Source: an uncultured Bacteroidota bacterium (GTDB lineage Bacteria; Bacteroidota; Bacteroidia; Bacteroidales; SZUA-534). Taken from it: DNA of 8,612 bases. Location: assembly GCA_937885735.1 (NCBI GenBank), contig CALABN010000200.1, positions 1-8,612 of the forward strand. Reading direction: 5' to 3'. Shown here one piece after another: positions 1 to 7,286 of this stretch (positions are counted from its first letter, which is position 1; every line of letters starts with the position of its first letter). The position numbers and the translations under genes are program-made. The notes under the pieces were generated by a model that saw only the letters and a program-made list of their open reading frames with translations, searched no databases and had not been told where the DNA came from.

Positions 1-70
1 TTAGCTCCTCTTCGGTCCCTGGCCATAGCACTATGCCATCCTTAGGTCAAAAAATGAATTTATAGAACCC
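1..70. other. Non-nadK sequence at left edge, possible end of an insertion sequence
   Basis: None of the three + frames here gives the GRLGFL-type segment expected just upstream in NAD kinase, and the nadK frame has stops at 43-45 and 55-57. The segment holds an imperfect inverted repeat at 20-38 (TGGCCATAG / CTATGCCA, one bulged C). Read on the minus strand, the part next to nadK starts GGGTTCTATAAATTC, which resembles an IS terminus in general form; I cannot name a family. About 70-90 bases of unrelated sequence at an edge is also what results when an assembled contig stops inside a multicopy repeat. An assembly chimera is equally possible. No transposase can be read in so short a piece. 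Confidence 0.3.
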
Positions 71-657
71 ACCTTAATTGTTTAGAACATGAAGAAAGCA
101 TTGATGATATTGACCAGGCAATCGACGCTTTGGCTTCGGGGCAGTTCAATGTGGAACAACGGCCTCTGCTTGAGTTGATGCCTCAAATTCCTGAAATAGG
201 GCATCCATTTGCGATGAACGAAATCACAGTCCACAAGTGTGACAGTTCAAGCATGATAGTCATTCATACATACATAGATGACAAATATTTGGCAAGTTAT
301 TGGGCTGACGGATTGATAATTGCCACGCCAACAGGTTCCACGGCCTATTCAATGAGCGCTGGCGGGCCAATATTGTCGCCTACGTCGCAGAATATTATCA
401 TTACGCCTATAGCATCTCACAATTTGACTGTTCGCCCGCTTGTCATTCCCGATTACAGTACAATCAGGATAGTTGTGGAAAGTCGTGAACTGAATTATAT
501 GTTGTCAGTTGATTCCACTTCGGTTGCATTGAACAATCCTACGGAAATAACCATTCGCAAGTCGGACCGTGTCATTAGTGTCATCAAGTTTGATGGGCAC
601 GGGTTTTTCTCAACCTTGCGTAACAAGTTGATGTGGGGTGTCGATAAAAGGAATTGA
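58..657 (+). CDS. nadK: NAD kinase, C-terminal part only (5' end missing or disrupted)
   Basis: NAD kinase phosphorylates NAD to NADP in the cytoplasm using ATP. The C-terminal domain is clear: an NE substrate-binding motif at 217-222 (context AMNEITVHK), then WADGLIIATPTGSTAYS at 301-351, which matches the family's DG..(A/V)TPTGSTAY signature, then SAGGP, and a typical Bacteroidales ending FFSTLRNKLMWG. The frame is open only from 58, giving about 199 codons against roughly 290 in the family, and family-like sequence starts only near 91 (EESIDDIDQAIDAL). The N-terminal domain with the GGDGT motif and catalytic Asp is absent, so this piece alone should not be an active kinase. In-frame stops lie at 43-45 and 55-57. 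No good ATG exists; a TTG at 130 is the first alternative start but lacks support. Probably a gene cut by an insertion, rearrangement or contig edge. Identity is firm; the true 5' end is unknown. Confidence 0.85.
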   Translation: MYRTHLNCLEHEESIDDIDQAIDALASGQFNVEQRPLLELMPQIPEIGHPFAMNEITVHKCDSSSMIVIHTYIDDKYLASYWADGLIIATPTGSTAYSMSAGGPILSPTSQNIIITPIASHNLTVRPLVIPDYSTIRIVVESRELNYMLSVDSTSVALNNPTEITIRKSDRVISVIKFDGHGFFSTLRNKLMWGVDKRN

Positions 658-797
658 AATCGTAAGTAATATAATAACAGTAAAATAACCCAATTTACAT
701 AACTGCTTTTCGGACTTGAAAACAAGGCATTTGTCAACAATAGTTTGCGGTTGCCGTAAAAAAAAGAGAAGGATTAAGCCAATAATGAAATAATTCT

Positions 798-805
798 TAT
801 TTTTG
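798..805 (+). promoter_or_regulatory. Likely Bacteroidota promoter -7 box for the PorG-like/uppS/bamA operon
   Basis: TATTTTTG matches the Bacteroidota sigma-ABfr -7 consensus TAnnTTTG exactly. The -33 region about 20 bp upstream is weak (TTAAG near 774-778). Transcription would start near 811-813, which leaves a leader of about 25 nt before the ATG at 838 and makes the in-frame ATG at 820 a poor start. Positions 658-837 hold no gene and no other clear signal. Confidence 0.5.
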
Positions 806-837
806 ACCTCGTTGTAAAAATGTATTTTGCCACTACT

Positions 838-1794
838 ATGAAGCGATATATATTATTCATTTTAGTCTTGGCGTTTGCCATTCCAGAAATGACATTTGCG
901 CAAGCAACTCGTTGGAAAAGAACTCGTTATGAACTCGTCGGAGGCTTGGGTGTTTCAACGTTTGTTGGTGAGTTGGGTGGCAAGGATGGTGGTAACGGTC
1001 ACTTTATGTCAGATTATGATTTTATGTCACAACGCTTTGTGTTTCAAGGAGGTATGCGATATAAGATTCTCAATCCATTGGCTGTCAAAGGTACATTGTC
1101 TTATGCAATGTTGGCAGGCAACGACAACAAGACAGATGAAGTCTATCGACGTGACCGAAACTTGAGTTTCCGTACAAATCTTTGGGAATTAGGCGTTCAG
1201 TTGGAATATTCAATCATCCCTGAACCAATCAACTACAGGTCGCATCGCCGTCGTAAGTTTACGTGGCGCAGTCTGTTGAATATCAATACTTATGTCTTTG
1301 CAGGTGTTTCGGCATTCTACTATAATCCAAAGGCAAAGGATGACGGTCCTGACGGAACAGGCAAATGGGTGGCATTACAACCATTGGGCACTGAAGGTCA
1401 AGGTTTAATGGAAGGTCGCAAGAAATATAAACGCATTGCTATGGCATTCCCATTCGGAGTCGGCTTCAAATATGCCCTTACACGCACAATGGGTATTGGC
1501 CTTGAATTCGGGCCGCGTTACACCACCACCGATTATATCGACGATGTAAGCACAACTTATGTTGACAATGACTGGCTGGCAAGCAAAAACCCTCAGGCGG
1601 CACGTTTGGCCGACCGAAGCATTAAGACAAATGATGAAAATGACCCGTTGCCAAACTCTAAGGCCCCAGGTGTAAGCTGTTATGGACCAGGTGACCAACG
1701 AGGTGAATCAAAATACAACGATTTTTATATGTTTACAGTCGTAAACGTTACCTATAAACTGAAAACAGGCAGAAACGGTTTACCTAAATTCTAA
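838..1794 (+). CDS. DUF6089/PorG-like outer-membrane beta-barrel protein, long paralogue 1
   Basis: Predicted 318-residue exported protein. Residues 1-22 form a signal peptide ending TFAQ, followed by RYELVGGLGVSTFVGEL (30-46), the opening strand and GD-like turn of the DUF6089 family. Alternating aromatic/small-residue strands follow (GGMRYKI 71-77, VKGTLSYAML 83-92, RDRNLSFRTNLWELGVQLEYS 105-125, PFGVGFKYAL 205-214, GIGLEFGPRYTTTDYIDD 219-236), with a final strand FYMFTVVNVTYKL (296-308). I infer a small outer-membrane barrel. Residues 240-295 are polar and lack strand pattern, probably a surface or periplasmic loop absent from the 227-residue paralogue at 2639. I chose the ATG at 838 because it puts the signal peptide at the N-terminus and sits about 25 nt after the likely start site; the ATG at 820 would add six residues. 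Family assignment is by pattern recognition; a direct T9SS role is not shown. Gap to the next gene is 22 bp. Confidence 0.7.
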   Translation: MKRYILFILVLAFAIPEMTFAQATRWKRTRYELVGGLGVSTFVGELGGKDGGNGHFMSDYDFMSQRFVFQGGMRYKILNPLAVKGTLSYAMLAGNDNKTDEVYRRDRNLSFRTNLWELGVQLEYSIIPEPINYRSHRRRKFTWRSLLNINTYVFAGVSAFYYNPKAKDDGPDGTGKWVALQPLGTEGQGLMEGRKKYKRIAMAFPFGVGFKYALTRTMGIGLEFGPRYTTTDYIDDVSTTYVDNDWLASKNPQAARLADRSIKTNDENDPLPNSKAPGVSCYGPGDQRGESKYNDFYMFTVVNVTYKLKTGRNGLPKF

Positions 1795-1816
1795 CGTGTA
1801 GGTTTGATAGTTGTGA

Positions 1817-2635
1817 ATGAAAAGGTTAATGCTTAATCGAACTGCTATTGTCGCAATCTTGTTGTTGCTTTCATTCGGTGCGTCAGCACAGAGTTGGAGC
1901 AAACGTAGGTATGAATTGCACGCAGGTGTAGGTTTGACTAACTTTATGGGCGATATCTGTTCTCCAAAAAAGTCCGAAATGCCAGTGTGGGTGGTGCCTT
2001 TCCGTACAACAGGCTACGTTGCCGATGGTATCTTGAAATACAACATTAAAGGTCGCCATTTTGGTAGCGTCAGCGTCAATATGGGTTATATGGGCGCTCG
2101 TGAGACTGTCGAGAAACGGGCAAATTACTACTATCGTGATGGCATTGCGTTCAAGTCGTTCTTTACTGAAATTGCTGGGCGCTATGAGTTCCAGTTTATT
2201 CAGGAAAAGAAACACCGTACGGTTTATCGTAAGTTGGGTCAGACAAAAATGCGAAACTTCACTATGCCATCTTACTTGTTTGTCGGCGCAGGTGGCATCT
2301 TCAATGTTGGTAATTTCCTGTGGAACGACTTCGAAGGTGATATAAAAGGTAGTGACCGTTATAAAGAGACATTTTGTAATGTGGCACCTGTGGTGATGGG
2401 TGGCTTGGGTTCAAAAGTACGTTTGAACAGAAGTACGTATGTTGGTATTGAGGCTGGCTGGCGTGTGGCTTTCAATGATGGCATAGATCATTGCAAAGGC
2501 AAGGATAATCCAGTCAAGGACCATTGGGTTTTTGGTGAATGGATTGACCAATACCAGTTCATTACTGCAAGTATTGTATTTACTATGAGGGAAAAACGCA
2601 ATCACGCGCCTTATTTCAAATCAATCAGGAGGTAG
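1817..2635 (+). CDS. DUF6089/PorG-like outer-membrane beta-barrel protein, paralogue 2
   Basis: Predicted 272-residue exported protein. The signal peptide (1-25) ends SFGASAQ. It is followed by SKRRYELHAGVGLTNFMGDI (28-47), closely parallel to the first strand and GD turn of the preceding gene product. Further strand-like segments are FGSVSVNMGYMGARE (82-96), SFFTEIAGRYEFQFI (114-128), YLFVGAGGIFNVG (153-165), PVVMGGLGSKVRL (191-203) and YVGIEAGWRVAFNDGIDHC (208-226), with a last strand QYQFITASIVFTM (246-258). The segment DGIDHC occupies the place of TDYIDD in paralogue 1, a family-like feature near the end of the barrel. It most likely arose by tandem duplication with strong divergence. It lies 22 bp after paralogue 1 and 3 bp before paralogue 3, so the three are almost certainly co-transcribed. 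Its final codons AGG AGG also form the ribosome binding site of the next gene. Precise function unknown. Confidence 0.68.
   Translation: MKRLMLNRTAIVAILLLLSFGASAQSWSKRRYELHAGVGLTNFMGDICSPKKSEMPVWVVPFRTTGYVADGILKYNIKGRHFGSVSVNMGYMGARETVEKRANYYYRDGIAFKSFFTEIAGRYEFQFIQEKKHRTVYRKLGQTKMRNFTMPSYLFVGAGGIFNVGNFLWNDFEGDIKGSDRYKETFCNVAPVVMGGLGSKVRLNRSTYVGIEAGWRVAFNDGIDHCKGKDNPVKDHWVFGEWIDQYQFITASIVFTMREKRNHAPYFKSIRR
2627..2632 (+). promoter_or_regulatory. Perfect Shine-Dalgarno AGGAGG overlapping the upstream stop region
   Basis: AGGAGG lies 6 nt before the ATG at 2639 and is read at the same time as the last two Arg codons of the upstream gene. This fixes the start of the third barrel gene and suggests translational coupling. 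Bacteroidota genes generally lack such strong motifs. Confidence 0.6.
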
Positions 2636-2638
2636 TCA

Positions 2639-3322
2639 ATGCAATTCCGCTTCCGTTTTTTCCTCATTTGTATTCTGTGTCTTTTCTCTTCAATTATATC
2701 TTTTGCACAGAAAACACCTAATGGTGAAGTTGGACTGCAGTTGGGTGGTGTCTATTATTTAGGCGACCTGAACAAGGTGCCTTTTAAAAGCACAAATCTG
2801 TCAGTAGGGGGATTTTACCGTCATAATTTCAATTATCGTTTTTCAGCCAAGGGAGTGCTTTCTTATGCAAAGGTTGGTGCATCGGATTCAACTCATAGCA
2901 ATCCATATCAGCGTCAGCGAAACAATTCATTCAAGCGCCCTTGCTTTTCGTTTAACGCTATGGGTGAGTTCAATTTCTTGCCTTTTGTTGTGGGTGACAA
3001 GAAAAGGCCATATACCACATACTTGCAAGGTGGAATAGGAGTGAATTTTTTTCCTGATGACAGCAAGTTGGAAAAATTTGTGCTGGATATTCCGTTTGGC
3101 TTTGGCGCAAAATTCAATACTACGGGAAAATTTGTCTATGGCGCTGATTTCCTTATGATGAAAACCTTCAGTGATAATTTCGACTTTGTGTCATCCAACA
3201 CGACGGAGAAAAACAAGATGAAGCAGAAATATTCATCAAGCAATATGGATTGGCTGTCGTATTTTGGAATTTATTTGTCTTATAGAATAGATTATCCGCA
3301 GAAATGTCCTACGTTTGACTAA
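2639..3322 (+). CDS. PorG-like (DUF6089) outer-membrane protein, probable T9SS component
   Basis: Predicted 227-residue exported protein. The signal peptide (1-24) ends SFAQ. It then shows the compact family pattern: [17 protein letters not shown] (29-45), [25 protein letters not shown] (55-79), a basic R-rich stretch (91-100), [14 protein letters not shown] (103-116), [14 protein letters not shown] (125-138), IPFGFGAKF (151-159), and a terminal [14 protein letters not shown] (204-217) followed by KCP. The short length and position directly before uppS match, from memory, the porG gene of Porphyromonas gingivalis, which also precedes uppS, bamA and two ompH genes; PorG is reported to associate with the PorK/PorN ring of the type IX secretion system. 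I therefore regard this as the positional equivalent of porG and the two upstream genes as extra copies. The family call is good; the T9SS role is inference, as no other T9SS gene is in the window. Confidence 0.7.
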   Translation: MQFRFRFFLICILCLFSSIISFAQKTPNGEVGLQLGGVYYLGDLNKVPFKSTNLSVGGFYRHNFNYRFSAKGVLSYAKVGASDSTHSNPYQRQRNNSFKRPCFSFNAMGEFNFLPFVVGDKKRPYTTYLQGGIGVNFFPDDSKLEKFVLDIPFGFGAKFNTTGKFVYGADFLMMKTFSDNFDFVSSNTTEKNKMKQKYSSSNMDWLSYFGIYLSYRIDYPQKCPTFD

Positions 3323-3347
3323 ATTTGCGCGGATTAATATAGGTGGA

Positions 3348-4088
3348 ATGTCTTTAAAGGATGATATAATCAAGGAACGTTTGCCCAAGCATATAGCCAT
3401 CATTATGGATGGCAACGGACGTTGGGCAAAGCAGCAAGGCAATGCCCGCATTTTCGGCCATAAAAGTGCAATCAAGGCTGTCCGTGATGTTTGCGAGGGA
3501 TGTGCCGAGTTGGGCGTAGGCTATCTTACCCTGTACGCATTCTCAACAGAGAATTGGAACCGTCCTAAAATGGAGGTTATGGGTTTGATGGATTTGTTAA
3601 TTTCCACAATAAATTCCGAGACTCAAACACTAATCAACAACAATATTCGTTTAAATGCCATTGGCCGACTTTCAGATTTGCCTGAAAAGGTGCACGCAAA
3701 TCTCAAGGAAGCCATTGACAAGACAAAAAACAACACAGGCTTGACTTTGACATTGGCCTTAAGTTATAGTTCTAAAGTTGAGATGGTAGAGGCAGTGCAA
3801 AATATTGCCAAGAATGTTTTGGAAGGGAAAATTAAGCCGGAGCAGATTGATGATAGTGTAATAGACAATAGTCTTTACACGTCTGATATGCCAGATCCTG
3901 ATTTGCTCATCCGTACGAGCGGAGAACTACGAATCAGCAATTTCCTGTTATGGCAGTTGGCTTATTCGGAATTGTATTTCACCTCTACATTCTGGCCTGA
4001 TTTCGATAAGGAGGAACTTTACAAGGCGATTGTCGACTATCAGCAGAGAGAACGCCGTTTTGGCAAGACAAGCGAACAGTTGGGGTAG
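3348..4088 (+). CDS. uppS: Isoprenyl transferase (undecaprenyl diphosphate synthase)
   Basis: Cis-prenyltransferase that condenses isopentenyl diphosphate units onto farnesyl diphosphate to give the C55 lipid carrier for peptidoglycan, O-antigen and capsule; cytoplasmic, acting at the membrane face. At 246 residues it has normal length. All signatures are visible: [14 protein letters not shown] (15-28, catalytic Asp21), GH (37-38), [10 protein letters not shown] (61-70), and [19 protein letters not shown] (185-203) with Arg189, Arg195, Ser197 for diphosphate binding, then AYSELYF with Glu208 and WPDF (216-219). The segment usually written NYGGR.EI is SYSSKVEM here (139-146). Bacteroidota homologues share the SYSS form, but Lys-Val in place of the common Arg-Trp is less usual. 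I chose the ATG at 3348, preceded by AGGTGG at 3341-3346; an in-frame TTG at 3315 would overlap the previous gene and add 11 residues with no family match. Confidence 0.95.
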   Translation: MSLKDDIIKERLPKHIAIIMDGNGRWAKQQGNARIFGHKSAIKAVRDVCEGCAELGVGYLTLYAFSTENWNRPKMEVMGLMDLLISTINSETQTLINNNIRLNAIGRLSDLPEKVHANLKEAIDKTKNNTGLTLTLALSYSSKVEMVEAVQNIAKNVLEGKIKPEQIDDSVIDNSLYTSDMPDPDLLIRTSGELRISNFLLWQLAYSELYFTSTFWPDFDKEELYKAIVDYQQRERRFGKTSEQLG

Positions 4089-4109
4089 ATATTTGAATTT
4101 TAATTGTAG

Positions 4110-6647
4110 ATGGGAAAGAAAATTATAGTTGCGGTTGTTCTGACATTGAGTTTTGCTATGTCATTTGCGCAATCTGCAACCGACAGCGATATAAAGATTG
4201 ACTATTCACGTCCAAAAACCTACGAGATAGGTGGCATATCTGTATCAGGCGTAAAATACCTGAACGAGACCACTCTTATTAACTTGTCCGGGTTGCAGGT
4301 TGGACAAAAGATTGAGGTGCCAGGCGATGCCATTTCCAAGTCGTTGAACAAACTTTGGAAACACGGATTGTTTGGTGATGTCCAGATTTATGTGACTAAA
4401 ATCGTCGATGATAAAATTTACCTCAATTTTTATCTGAAAGAACGTCCACGTCTGTCAAGAGTGGAATTTACGGGAATATCAAAATCACAGGCCGAGGATT
4501 TGCAGGACGAGGTGAAGTTGGTGCGTGGCGTGCAGATTACCGACGATATGATCAGTTCGGCTTGCAAGAAAATTAAGGAATTCTACATCAAGAAGGGCTT
4601 CCACGATGTAAAAGTCGACGTGAAGCAGGATGAAGATACTATGATGGCTAATACGGTCATTGTTCGTTTCGACGTGACGAAAAACAGCAAGGTAAAAATC
4701 AAAAGCATCAATATTGAAGGCAATGAGGCTTTATCTGACGGCAAGTTGCGCAGGTCAATGAAAGGAACAAAACAAAAATGTTGGTACAACATTTTCCGCT
4801 CTTCAAAATACATTGAGGCTAAATACGACGAGGACAAGGACAAGTTGATAGCCAAGTACAACGAACGAGGTTATCGTGATGCCGCAATTGTTTTTGATAC
4901 GGTCTATCGAAATGAGGATAACACATTCAACATCGACATCAAGGTGAATGAAGGCAACAAATATTATTTCCGCAATATCGAATGGGTTGGTAATACAAAA
5001 TATCCGTCGGAATTGTTGGCTCAGCAACTTGATATCAAGAAAGGCGATGTGTTTGACCAGGCCAATCTTGAAAAACGATTGAACCAGGCTGAGGACGCCG
5101 TTTCTGCACTCTATCTTGACCGTGGCTATTTGTTCTTTATGGCAATTCCAGTTGAAGTACAGGTGGAAAACGACTCTATCGACTTGCAAATCAGAATCAG
5201 AGAGGGCAAACAGGCACGCATCAACAATGTAGTCATTTATGGAAACGACCGTACAAACGAGCATGTTATCCGTCGTGAGATATGGTCCCGTCCAGGCGAC
5301 TTGTTCAGCAAGACCGACATCACGCGTACAATCCGTGAATTGGCAAGCCTCGGCTATTTCGACCCTGAAAAACTTGATGTGAAGCCTATCCCAAATCAGG
5401 CAGAAGGTACTGTTGATCTGGAATATACCGTGGTGGAACGTGCGTCTGACCAAATTGAGTTGTCTGGTGGCTGGGGTGGCGGTATGGTAATCGGTACATT
5501 GGGCTTGTCGTTTACTAACTTCTCTTTGCGCAACATTACGAATTTAGAGTCATATAGCCCACTGCCTTCTGGTGATGGACAGAAACTGTCAATCCACGCA
5601 CAGACAAGCGGCAAGCATTATCGTTCGTTGAGTTTTTCATTTACGGAGCCTTGGCTCGGTGGACGCAAGCCGAACTCGCTTTCCATATCTTTCTATCATA
5701 CTGTAAGGTCCAGCTCTAATGTGTATAAGTCGGGTCTTGATCAGTTTATGAAGATTACAGGTGGCTCTGTTGGCCTCGGTCGTCGTCTTGAATGGCCTGA
5801 CAATTATTTCACGCTATACAACGAGTTGAGTTATCAACGTTACAATATCAAGAACTACGCCATCTTGTCTGAATTTTCAACAGGTGTGTCAAATAGCTTG
5901 AGCCTTACAACGGTTATTGGACGTAATTCTCTAGACCAACAGTTGTATCCTCGTCGTGGTGCTAATATTTCGTTGTCAATTCAGTTGACCCCACCATATT
6001 CGTTGTTCCGCGAAAGGTGTTTCTGGGAGCTCAACAATAGTGAGAAAAAAGCGCTTGACAATTCTGCTGCTGTTAGAGAGGAAGAGGCTCGCCGTAAATA
6101 TAGCCTGATAGAGTTCCATAAATGGAAATTCAAAGCCGACTGGTTCAATGCCATCTATGGCAACTTGGTTCTTCGTACGAATTTTGAGTTTGGATTGCTC
6201 GGATATTACAATAGTAGATGGGGTTATTCACCGTTCGAGTCGTTCCAGTTGGGTGGCGATGGTATGCAAGGTGGAAACTACTATTATGGATACGATGTGA
6301 TCCCATTGCGAGGTTACGACAATGGTAGCCAAGGAAATGGCTCTCTTACCGCTCGTCCTCAAGGCAATATTTACCAAAAACTGTCTGTGGAGTTGCGTTA
6401 CCCATTGGTGATGAAGGAGTCGGCAACCATTTGGGCTTCCGCATTCTTTGATGCAGGTAACTCTTGGTACGAGTTGAAAGACTACAATCCATATAGCTTG
6501 TATCGTTCGTCTGGAGTAGGAATTAGGTTCTACTTGCCTATGCTTGGCTTACTTGGCCTCGATTGGGGATATGGTTTCGACGAAAATCCGTGGAATCCGG
6601 GTTCCAACGGAAGCCAGTTCGCGTTTACAATCGGACAAGCCTTTTAA
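4110..6647 (+). CDS. bamA: Outer membrane protein assembly factor BamA (Omp85)
   Basis: Essential outer-membrane insertase for beta-barrel proteins. 845 residues, the usual size. Signal peptide 1-21 (SFAMSFAQ). Five POTRA domains follow, at about 38-112, 113-191, 193-281, 284-366 and 367-444; the boundaries are recognisable by repeats such as ISVSGVKYLNETTL (43-56), VEFTGIS (118-124), INIEGNEALSD (200-210), IEWVGNTKYPSELL (290-303) and VVIYGNDRTNEHVIRREI (374-391). From about 450 a C-terminal 16-strand barrel starts (LSGGWGGG). Loop 6 carries LRGYD (733-737), the counterpart of the conserved VRGF/Y motif with its Arg. The last residue is Phe in the beta-signal FAFTIGQAF. A charged stretch at about 644-665 (KKALDNSAAVREEEARRK) interrupts the barrel pattern and is probably a loop insertion. 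It lies 21 bp after uppS and 29 bp before ompH. Other Bam subunits are not here. Confidence 0.96.
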   Translation: MGKKIIVAVVLTLSFAMSFAQSATDSDIKIDYSRPKTYEIGGISVSGVKYLNETTLINLSGLQVGQKIEVPGDAISKSLNKLWKHGLFGDVQIYVTKIVDDKIYLNFYLKERPRLSRVEFTGISKSQAEDLQDEVKLVRGVQITDDMISSACKKIKEFYIKKGFHDVKVDVKQDEDTMMANTVIVRFDVTKNSKVKIKSINIEGNEALSDGKLRRSMKGTKQKCWYNIFRSSKYIEAKYDEDKDKLIAKYNERGYRDAAIVFDTVYRNEDNTFNIDIKVNEGNKYYFRNIEWVGNTKYPSELLAQQLDIKKGDVFDQANLEKRLNQAEDAVSALYLDRGYLFFMAIPVEVQVENDSIDLQIRIREGKQARINNVVIYGNDRTNEHVIRREIWSRPGDLFSKTDITRTIRELASLGYFDPEKLDVKPIPNQAEGTVDLEYTVVERASDQIELSGGWGGGMVIGTLGLSFTNFSLRNITNLESYSPLPSGDGQKLSIHAQTSGKHYRSLSFSFTEPWLGGRKPNSLSISFYHTVRSSSNVYKSGLDQFMKITGGSVGLGRRLEWPDNYFTLYNELSYQRYNIKNYAILSEFSTGVSNSLSLTTVIGRNSLDQQLYPRRGANISLSIQLTPPYSLFRERCFWELNNSEKKALDNSAAVREEEARRKYSLIEFHKWKFKADWFNAIYGNLVLRTNFEFGLLGYYNSRWGYSPFESFQLGGDGMQGGNYYYGYDVIPLRGYDNGSQGNGSLTARPQGNIYQKLSVELRYPLVMKESATIWASAFFDAGNSWYELKDYNPYSLYRSSGVGIRFYLPMLGLLGLDWGYGFDENPWNPGSNGSQFAFTIGQAF

Positions 6648-6676
6648 TCAGATGTTTAACCAAAAATCATAAAGTT

Positions 6677-7189
6677 ATGAGAAAAGTAATTTTTGTTGTA
6701 ATGCTTGCAGTTTTGAGCACAACGGCTTTTGCTCAAAAATTCGCTTATGTTGATACTGATTATATTTTGAAAAACATTCCTGCCTATGAATCAGCACAGG
6801 AACAGCTTGAATTGATGTCGAAGGACTGGCAGTCTGAAATTGAGTCGAAATATGCCGACATTGAAAAAATGTATAAGGAATACCAGGCTGAAAAGGTGTT
6901 GCTTACTGAAGATATGAAGCAAAAACGTGAAGAAGAGATAGTCCAAAAGGAACGTCAGACTAAGGAGTTGCAGAAAAAGTATTTCGGCGCTGACGGCGAT
7001 TTGTTCAAGAAACGTCAGGAACTGATCAAGCCTATTCAAGACGATATCTTCAATGCAATTAAGGATTTGGCCACATCTGGAGGCTATGCATTTATCTTGG
7101 ATGCTGCTGGTGGCGCCACTTTCCTGTATTCCGATCCAAAATATGACAAGAGCGACGATGTGCTTCAAAAATTAGGCTACAAGAATTGA
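6677..7189 (+). CDS. OmpH/Skp-family periplasmic chaperone, copy 1
   Basis: Skp-type holdase that binds unfolded outer-membrane proteins after Sec export and delivers them to BamA. 170 residues, typical size. The signal peptide (1-20) ends TTAFAQ, then KFAYVDTDYILKNIP (21-35), the family's first strand and helix. A long charged coiled coil rich in Lys/Glu covers about 38-115 (the Skp tentacle). It returns through LIKPIQDDIFNAIKDLA (116-132) to the closing strands GYAFILDAAGGATFLYSDPKYD (136-157), the usual Bacteroidota ending. I chose the ATG at 6677 because the signal peptide begins there; upstream in-frame codons overlap bamA. The 29-bp gap to bamA, with no promoter or terminator visible, indicates co-transcription. 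Probably trimeric like Skp (family knowledge). Confidence 0.92.
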   Translation: MRKVIFVVMLAVLSTTAFAQKFAYVDTDYILKNIPAYESAQEQLELMSKDWQSEIESKYADIEKMYKEYQAEKVLLTEDMKQKREEEIVQKERQTKELQKKYFGADGDLFKKRQELIKPIQDDIFNAIKDLATSGGYAFILDAAGGATFLYSDPKYDKSDDVLQKLGYKN

Positions 7190-7221
7190 TTTTCAACAAC
7201 AATTGTAAATAATCATCTCTG

Positions 7222-7253
7222 TTTACCATATTGTAACTATTTTCATATATTTG
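7222..7253 (+). promoter_or_regulatory. Likely promoter for the second ompH gene
   Basis: TATATTTG at 7246-7253 matches the Bacteroidota -7 consensus TAnnTTTG exactly. A TTTA at 7222-7225, 20 bp upstream, is a 3-of-4 match to the -33 TTTG element. Transcription would start near 7260, about 27 nt before the ATG at 7287. The gap of 97 bp is the longest between genes downstream of 838. Confidence 0.6.
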
Positions 7254-7286
7254 CAGACATTCGAATTTTAATAAACAAAATAAGTA

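Noticed and set aside
1..45. Minus-strand peptide containing DGIVLWPGTEEEL reading off the left edge
   Set aside because: Only 15 codons are visible after a stop, and I recognise no family, so it cannot be called a gene.
495..740. Minus-strand open frame of 81 codons over the end of nadK
   Set aside because: It overlaps a well-conserved protein end, starts in non-coding sequence and shows no recognisable domain. It looks like a chance frame.
744..760. Small hairpin (TTTGCGG, loop TTG, CCGTAAA) followed by a run of A, considered as a nadK terminator
   Set aside because: The tract after the stem is A, not T, on the + strand, and on the minus strand the T run precedes the stem, so neither direction gives an intrinsic terminator. 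The stem is short and includes a G-U pair.
3315..3347. TTG at 3315 as the uppS start, overlapping the previous gene
   Set aside because: The extra 11 residues match nothing in the family, while the ATG at 3348 has AGGTGG upstream and gives the normal length.
4088..4095. GATATTTG just before bamA as a separate promoter
   Set aside because: It differs from TAnnTTTG at the first base, has no -33 element at the usual spacing, and would leave a leader of under 10 nt. Co-transcription with uppS is simpler.
4803..5453. Long minus-strand open frame (216 codons) inside bamA
   Set aside because: It is antisense to the conserved POTRA domains, its peptide shows no family pattern, and long shadow frames are expected from the codon bias of the real gene.
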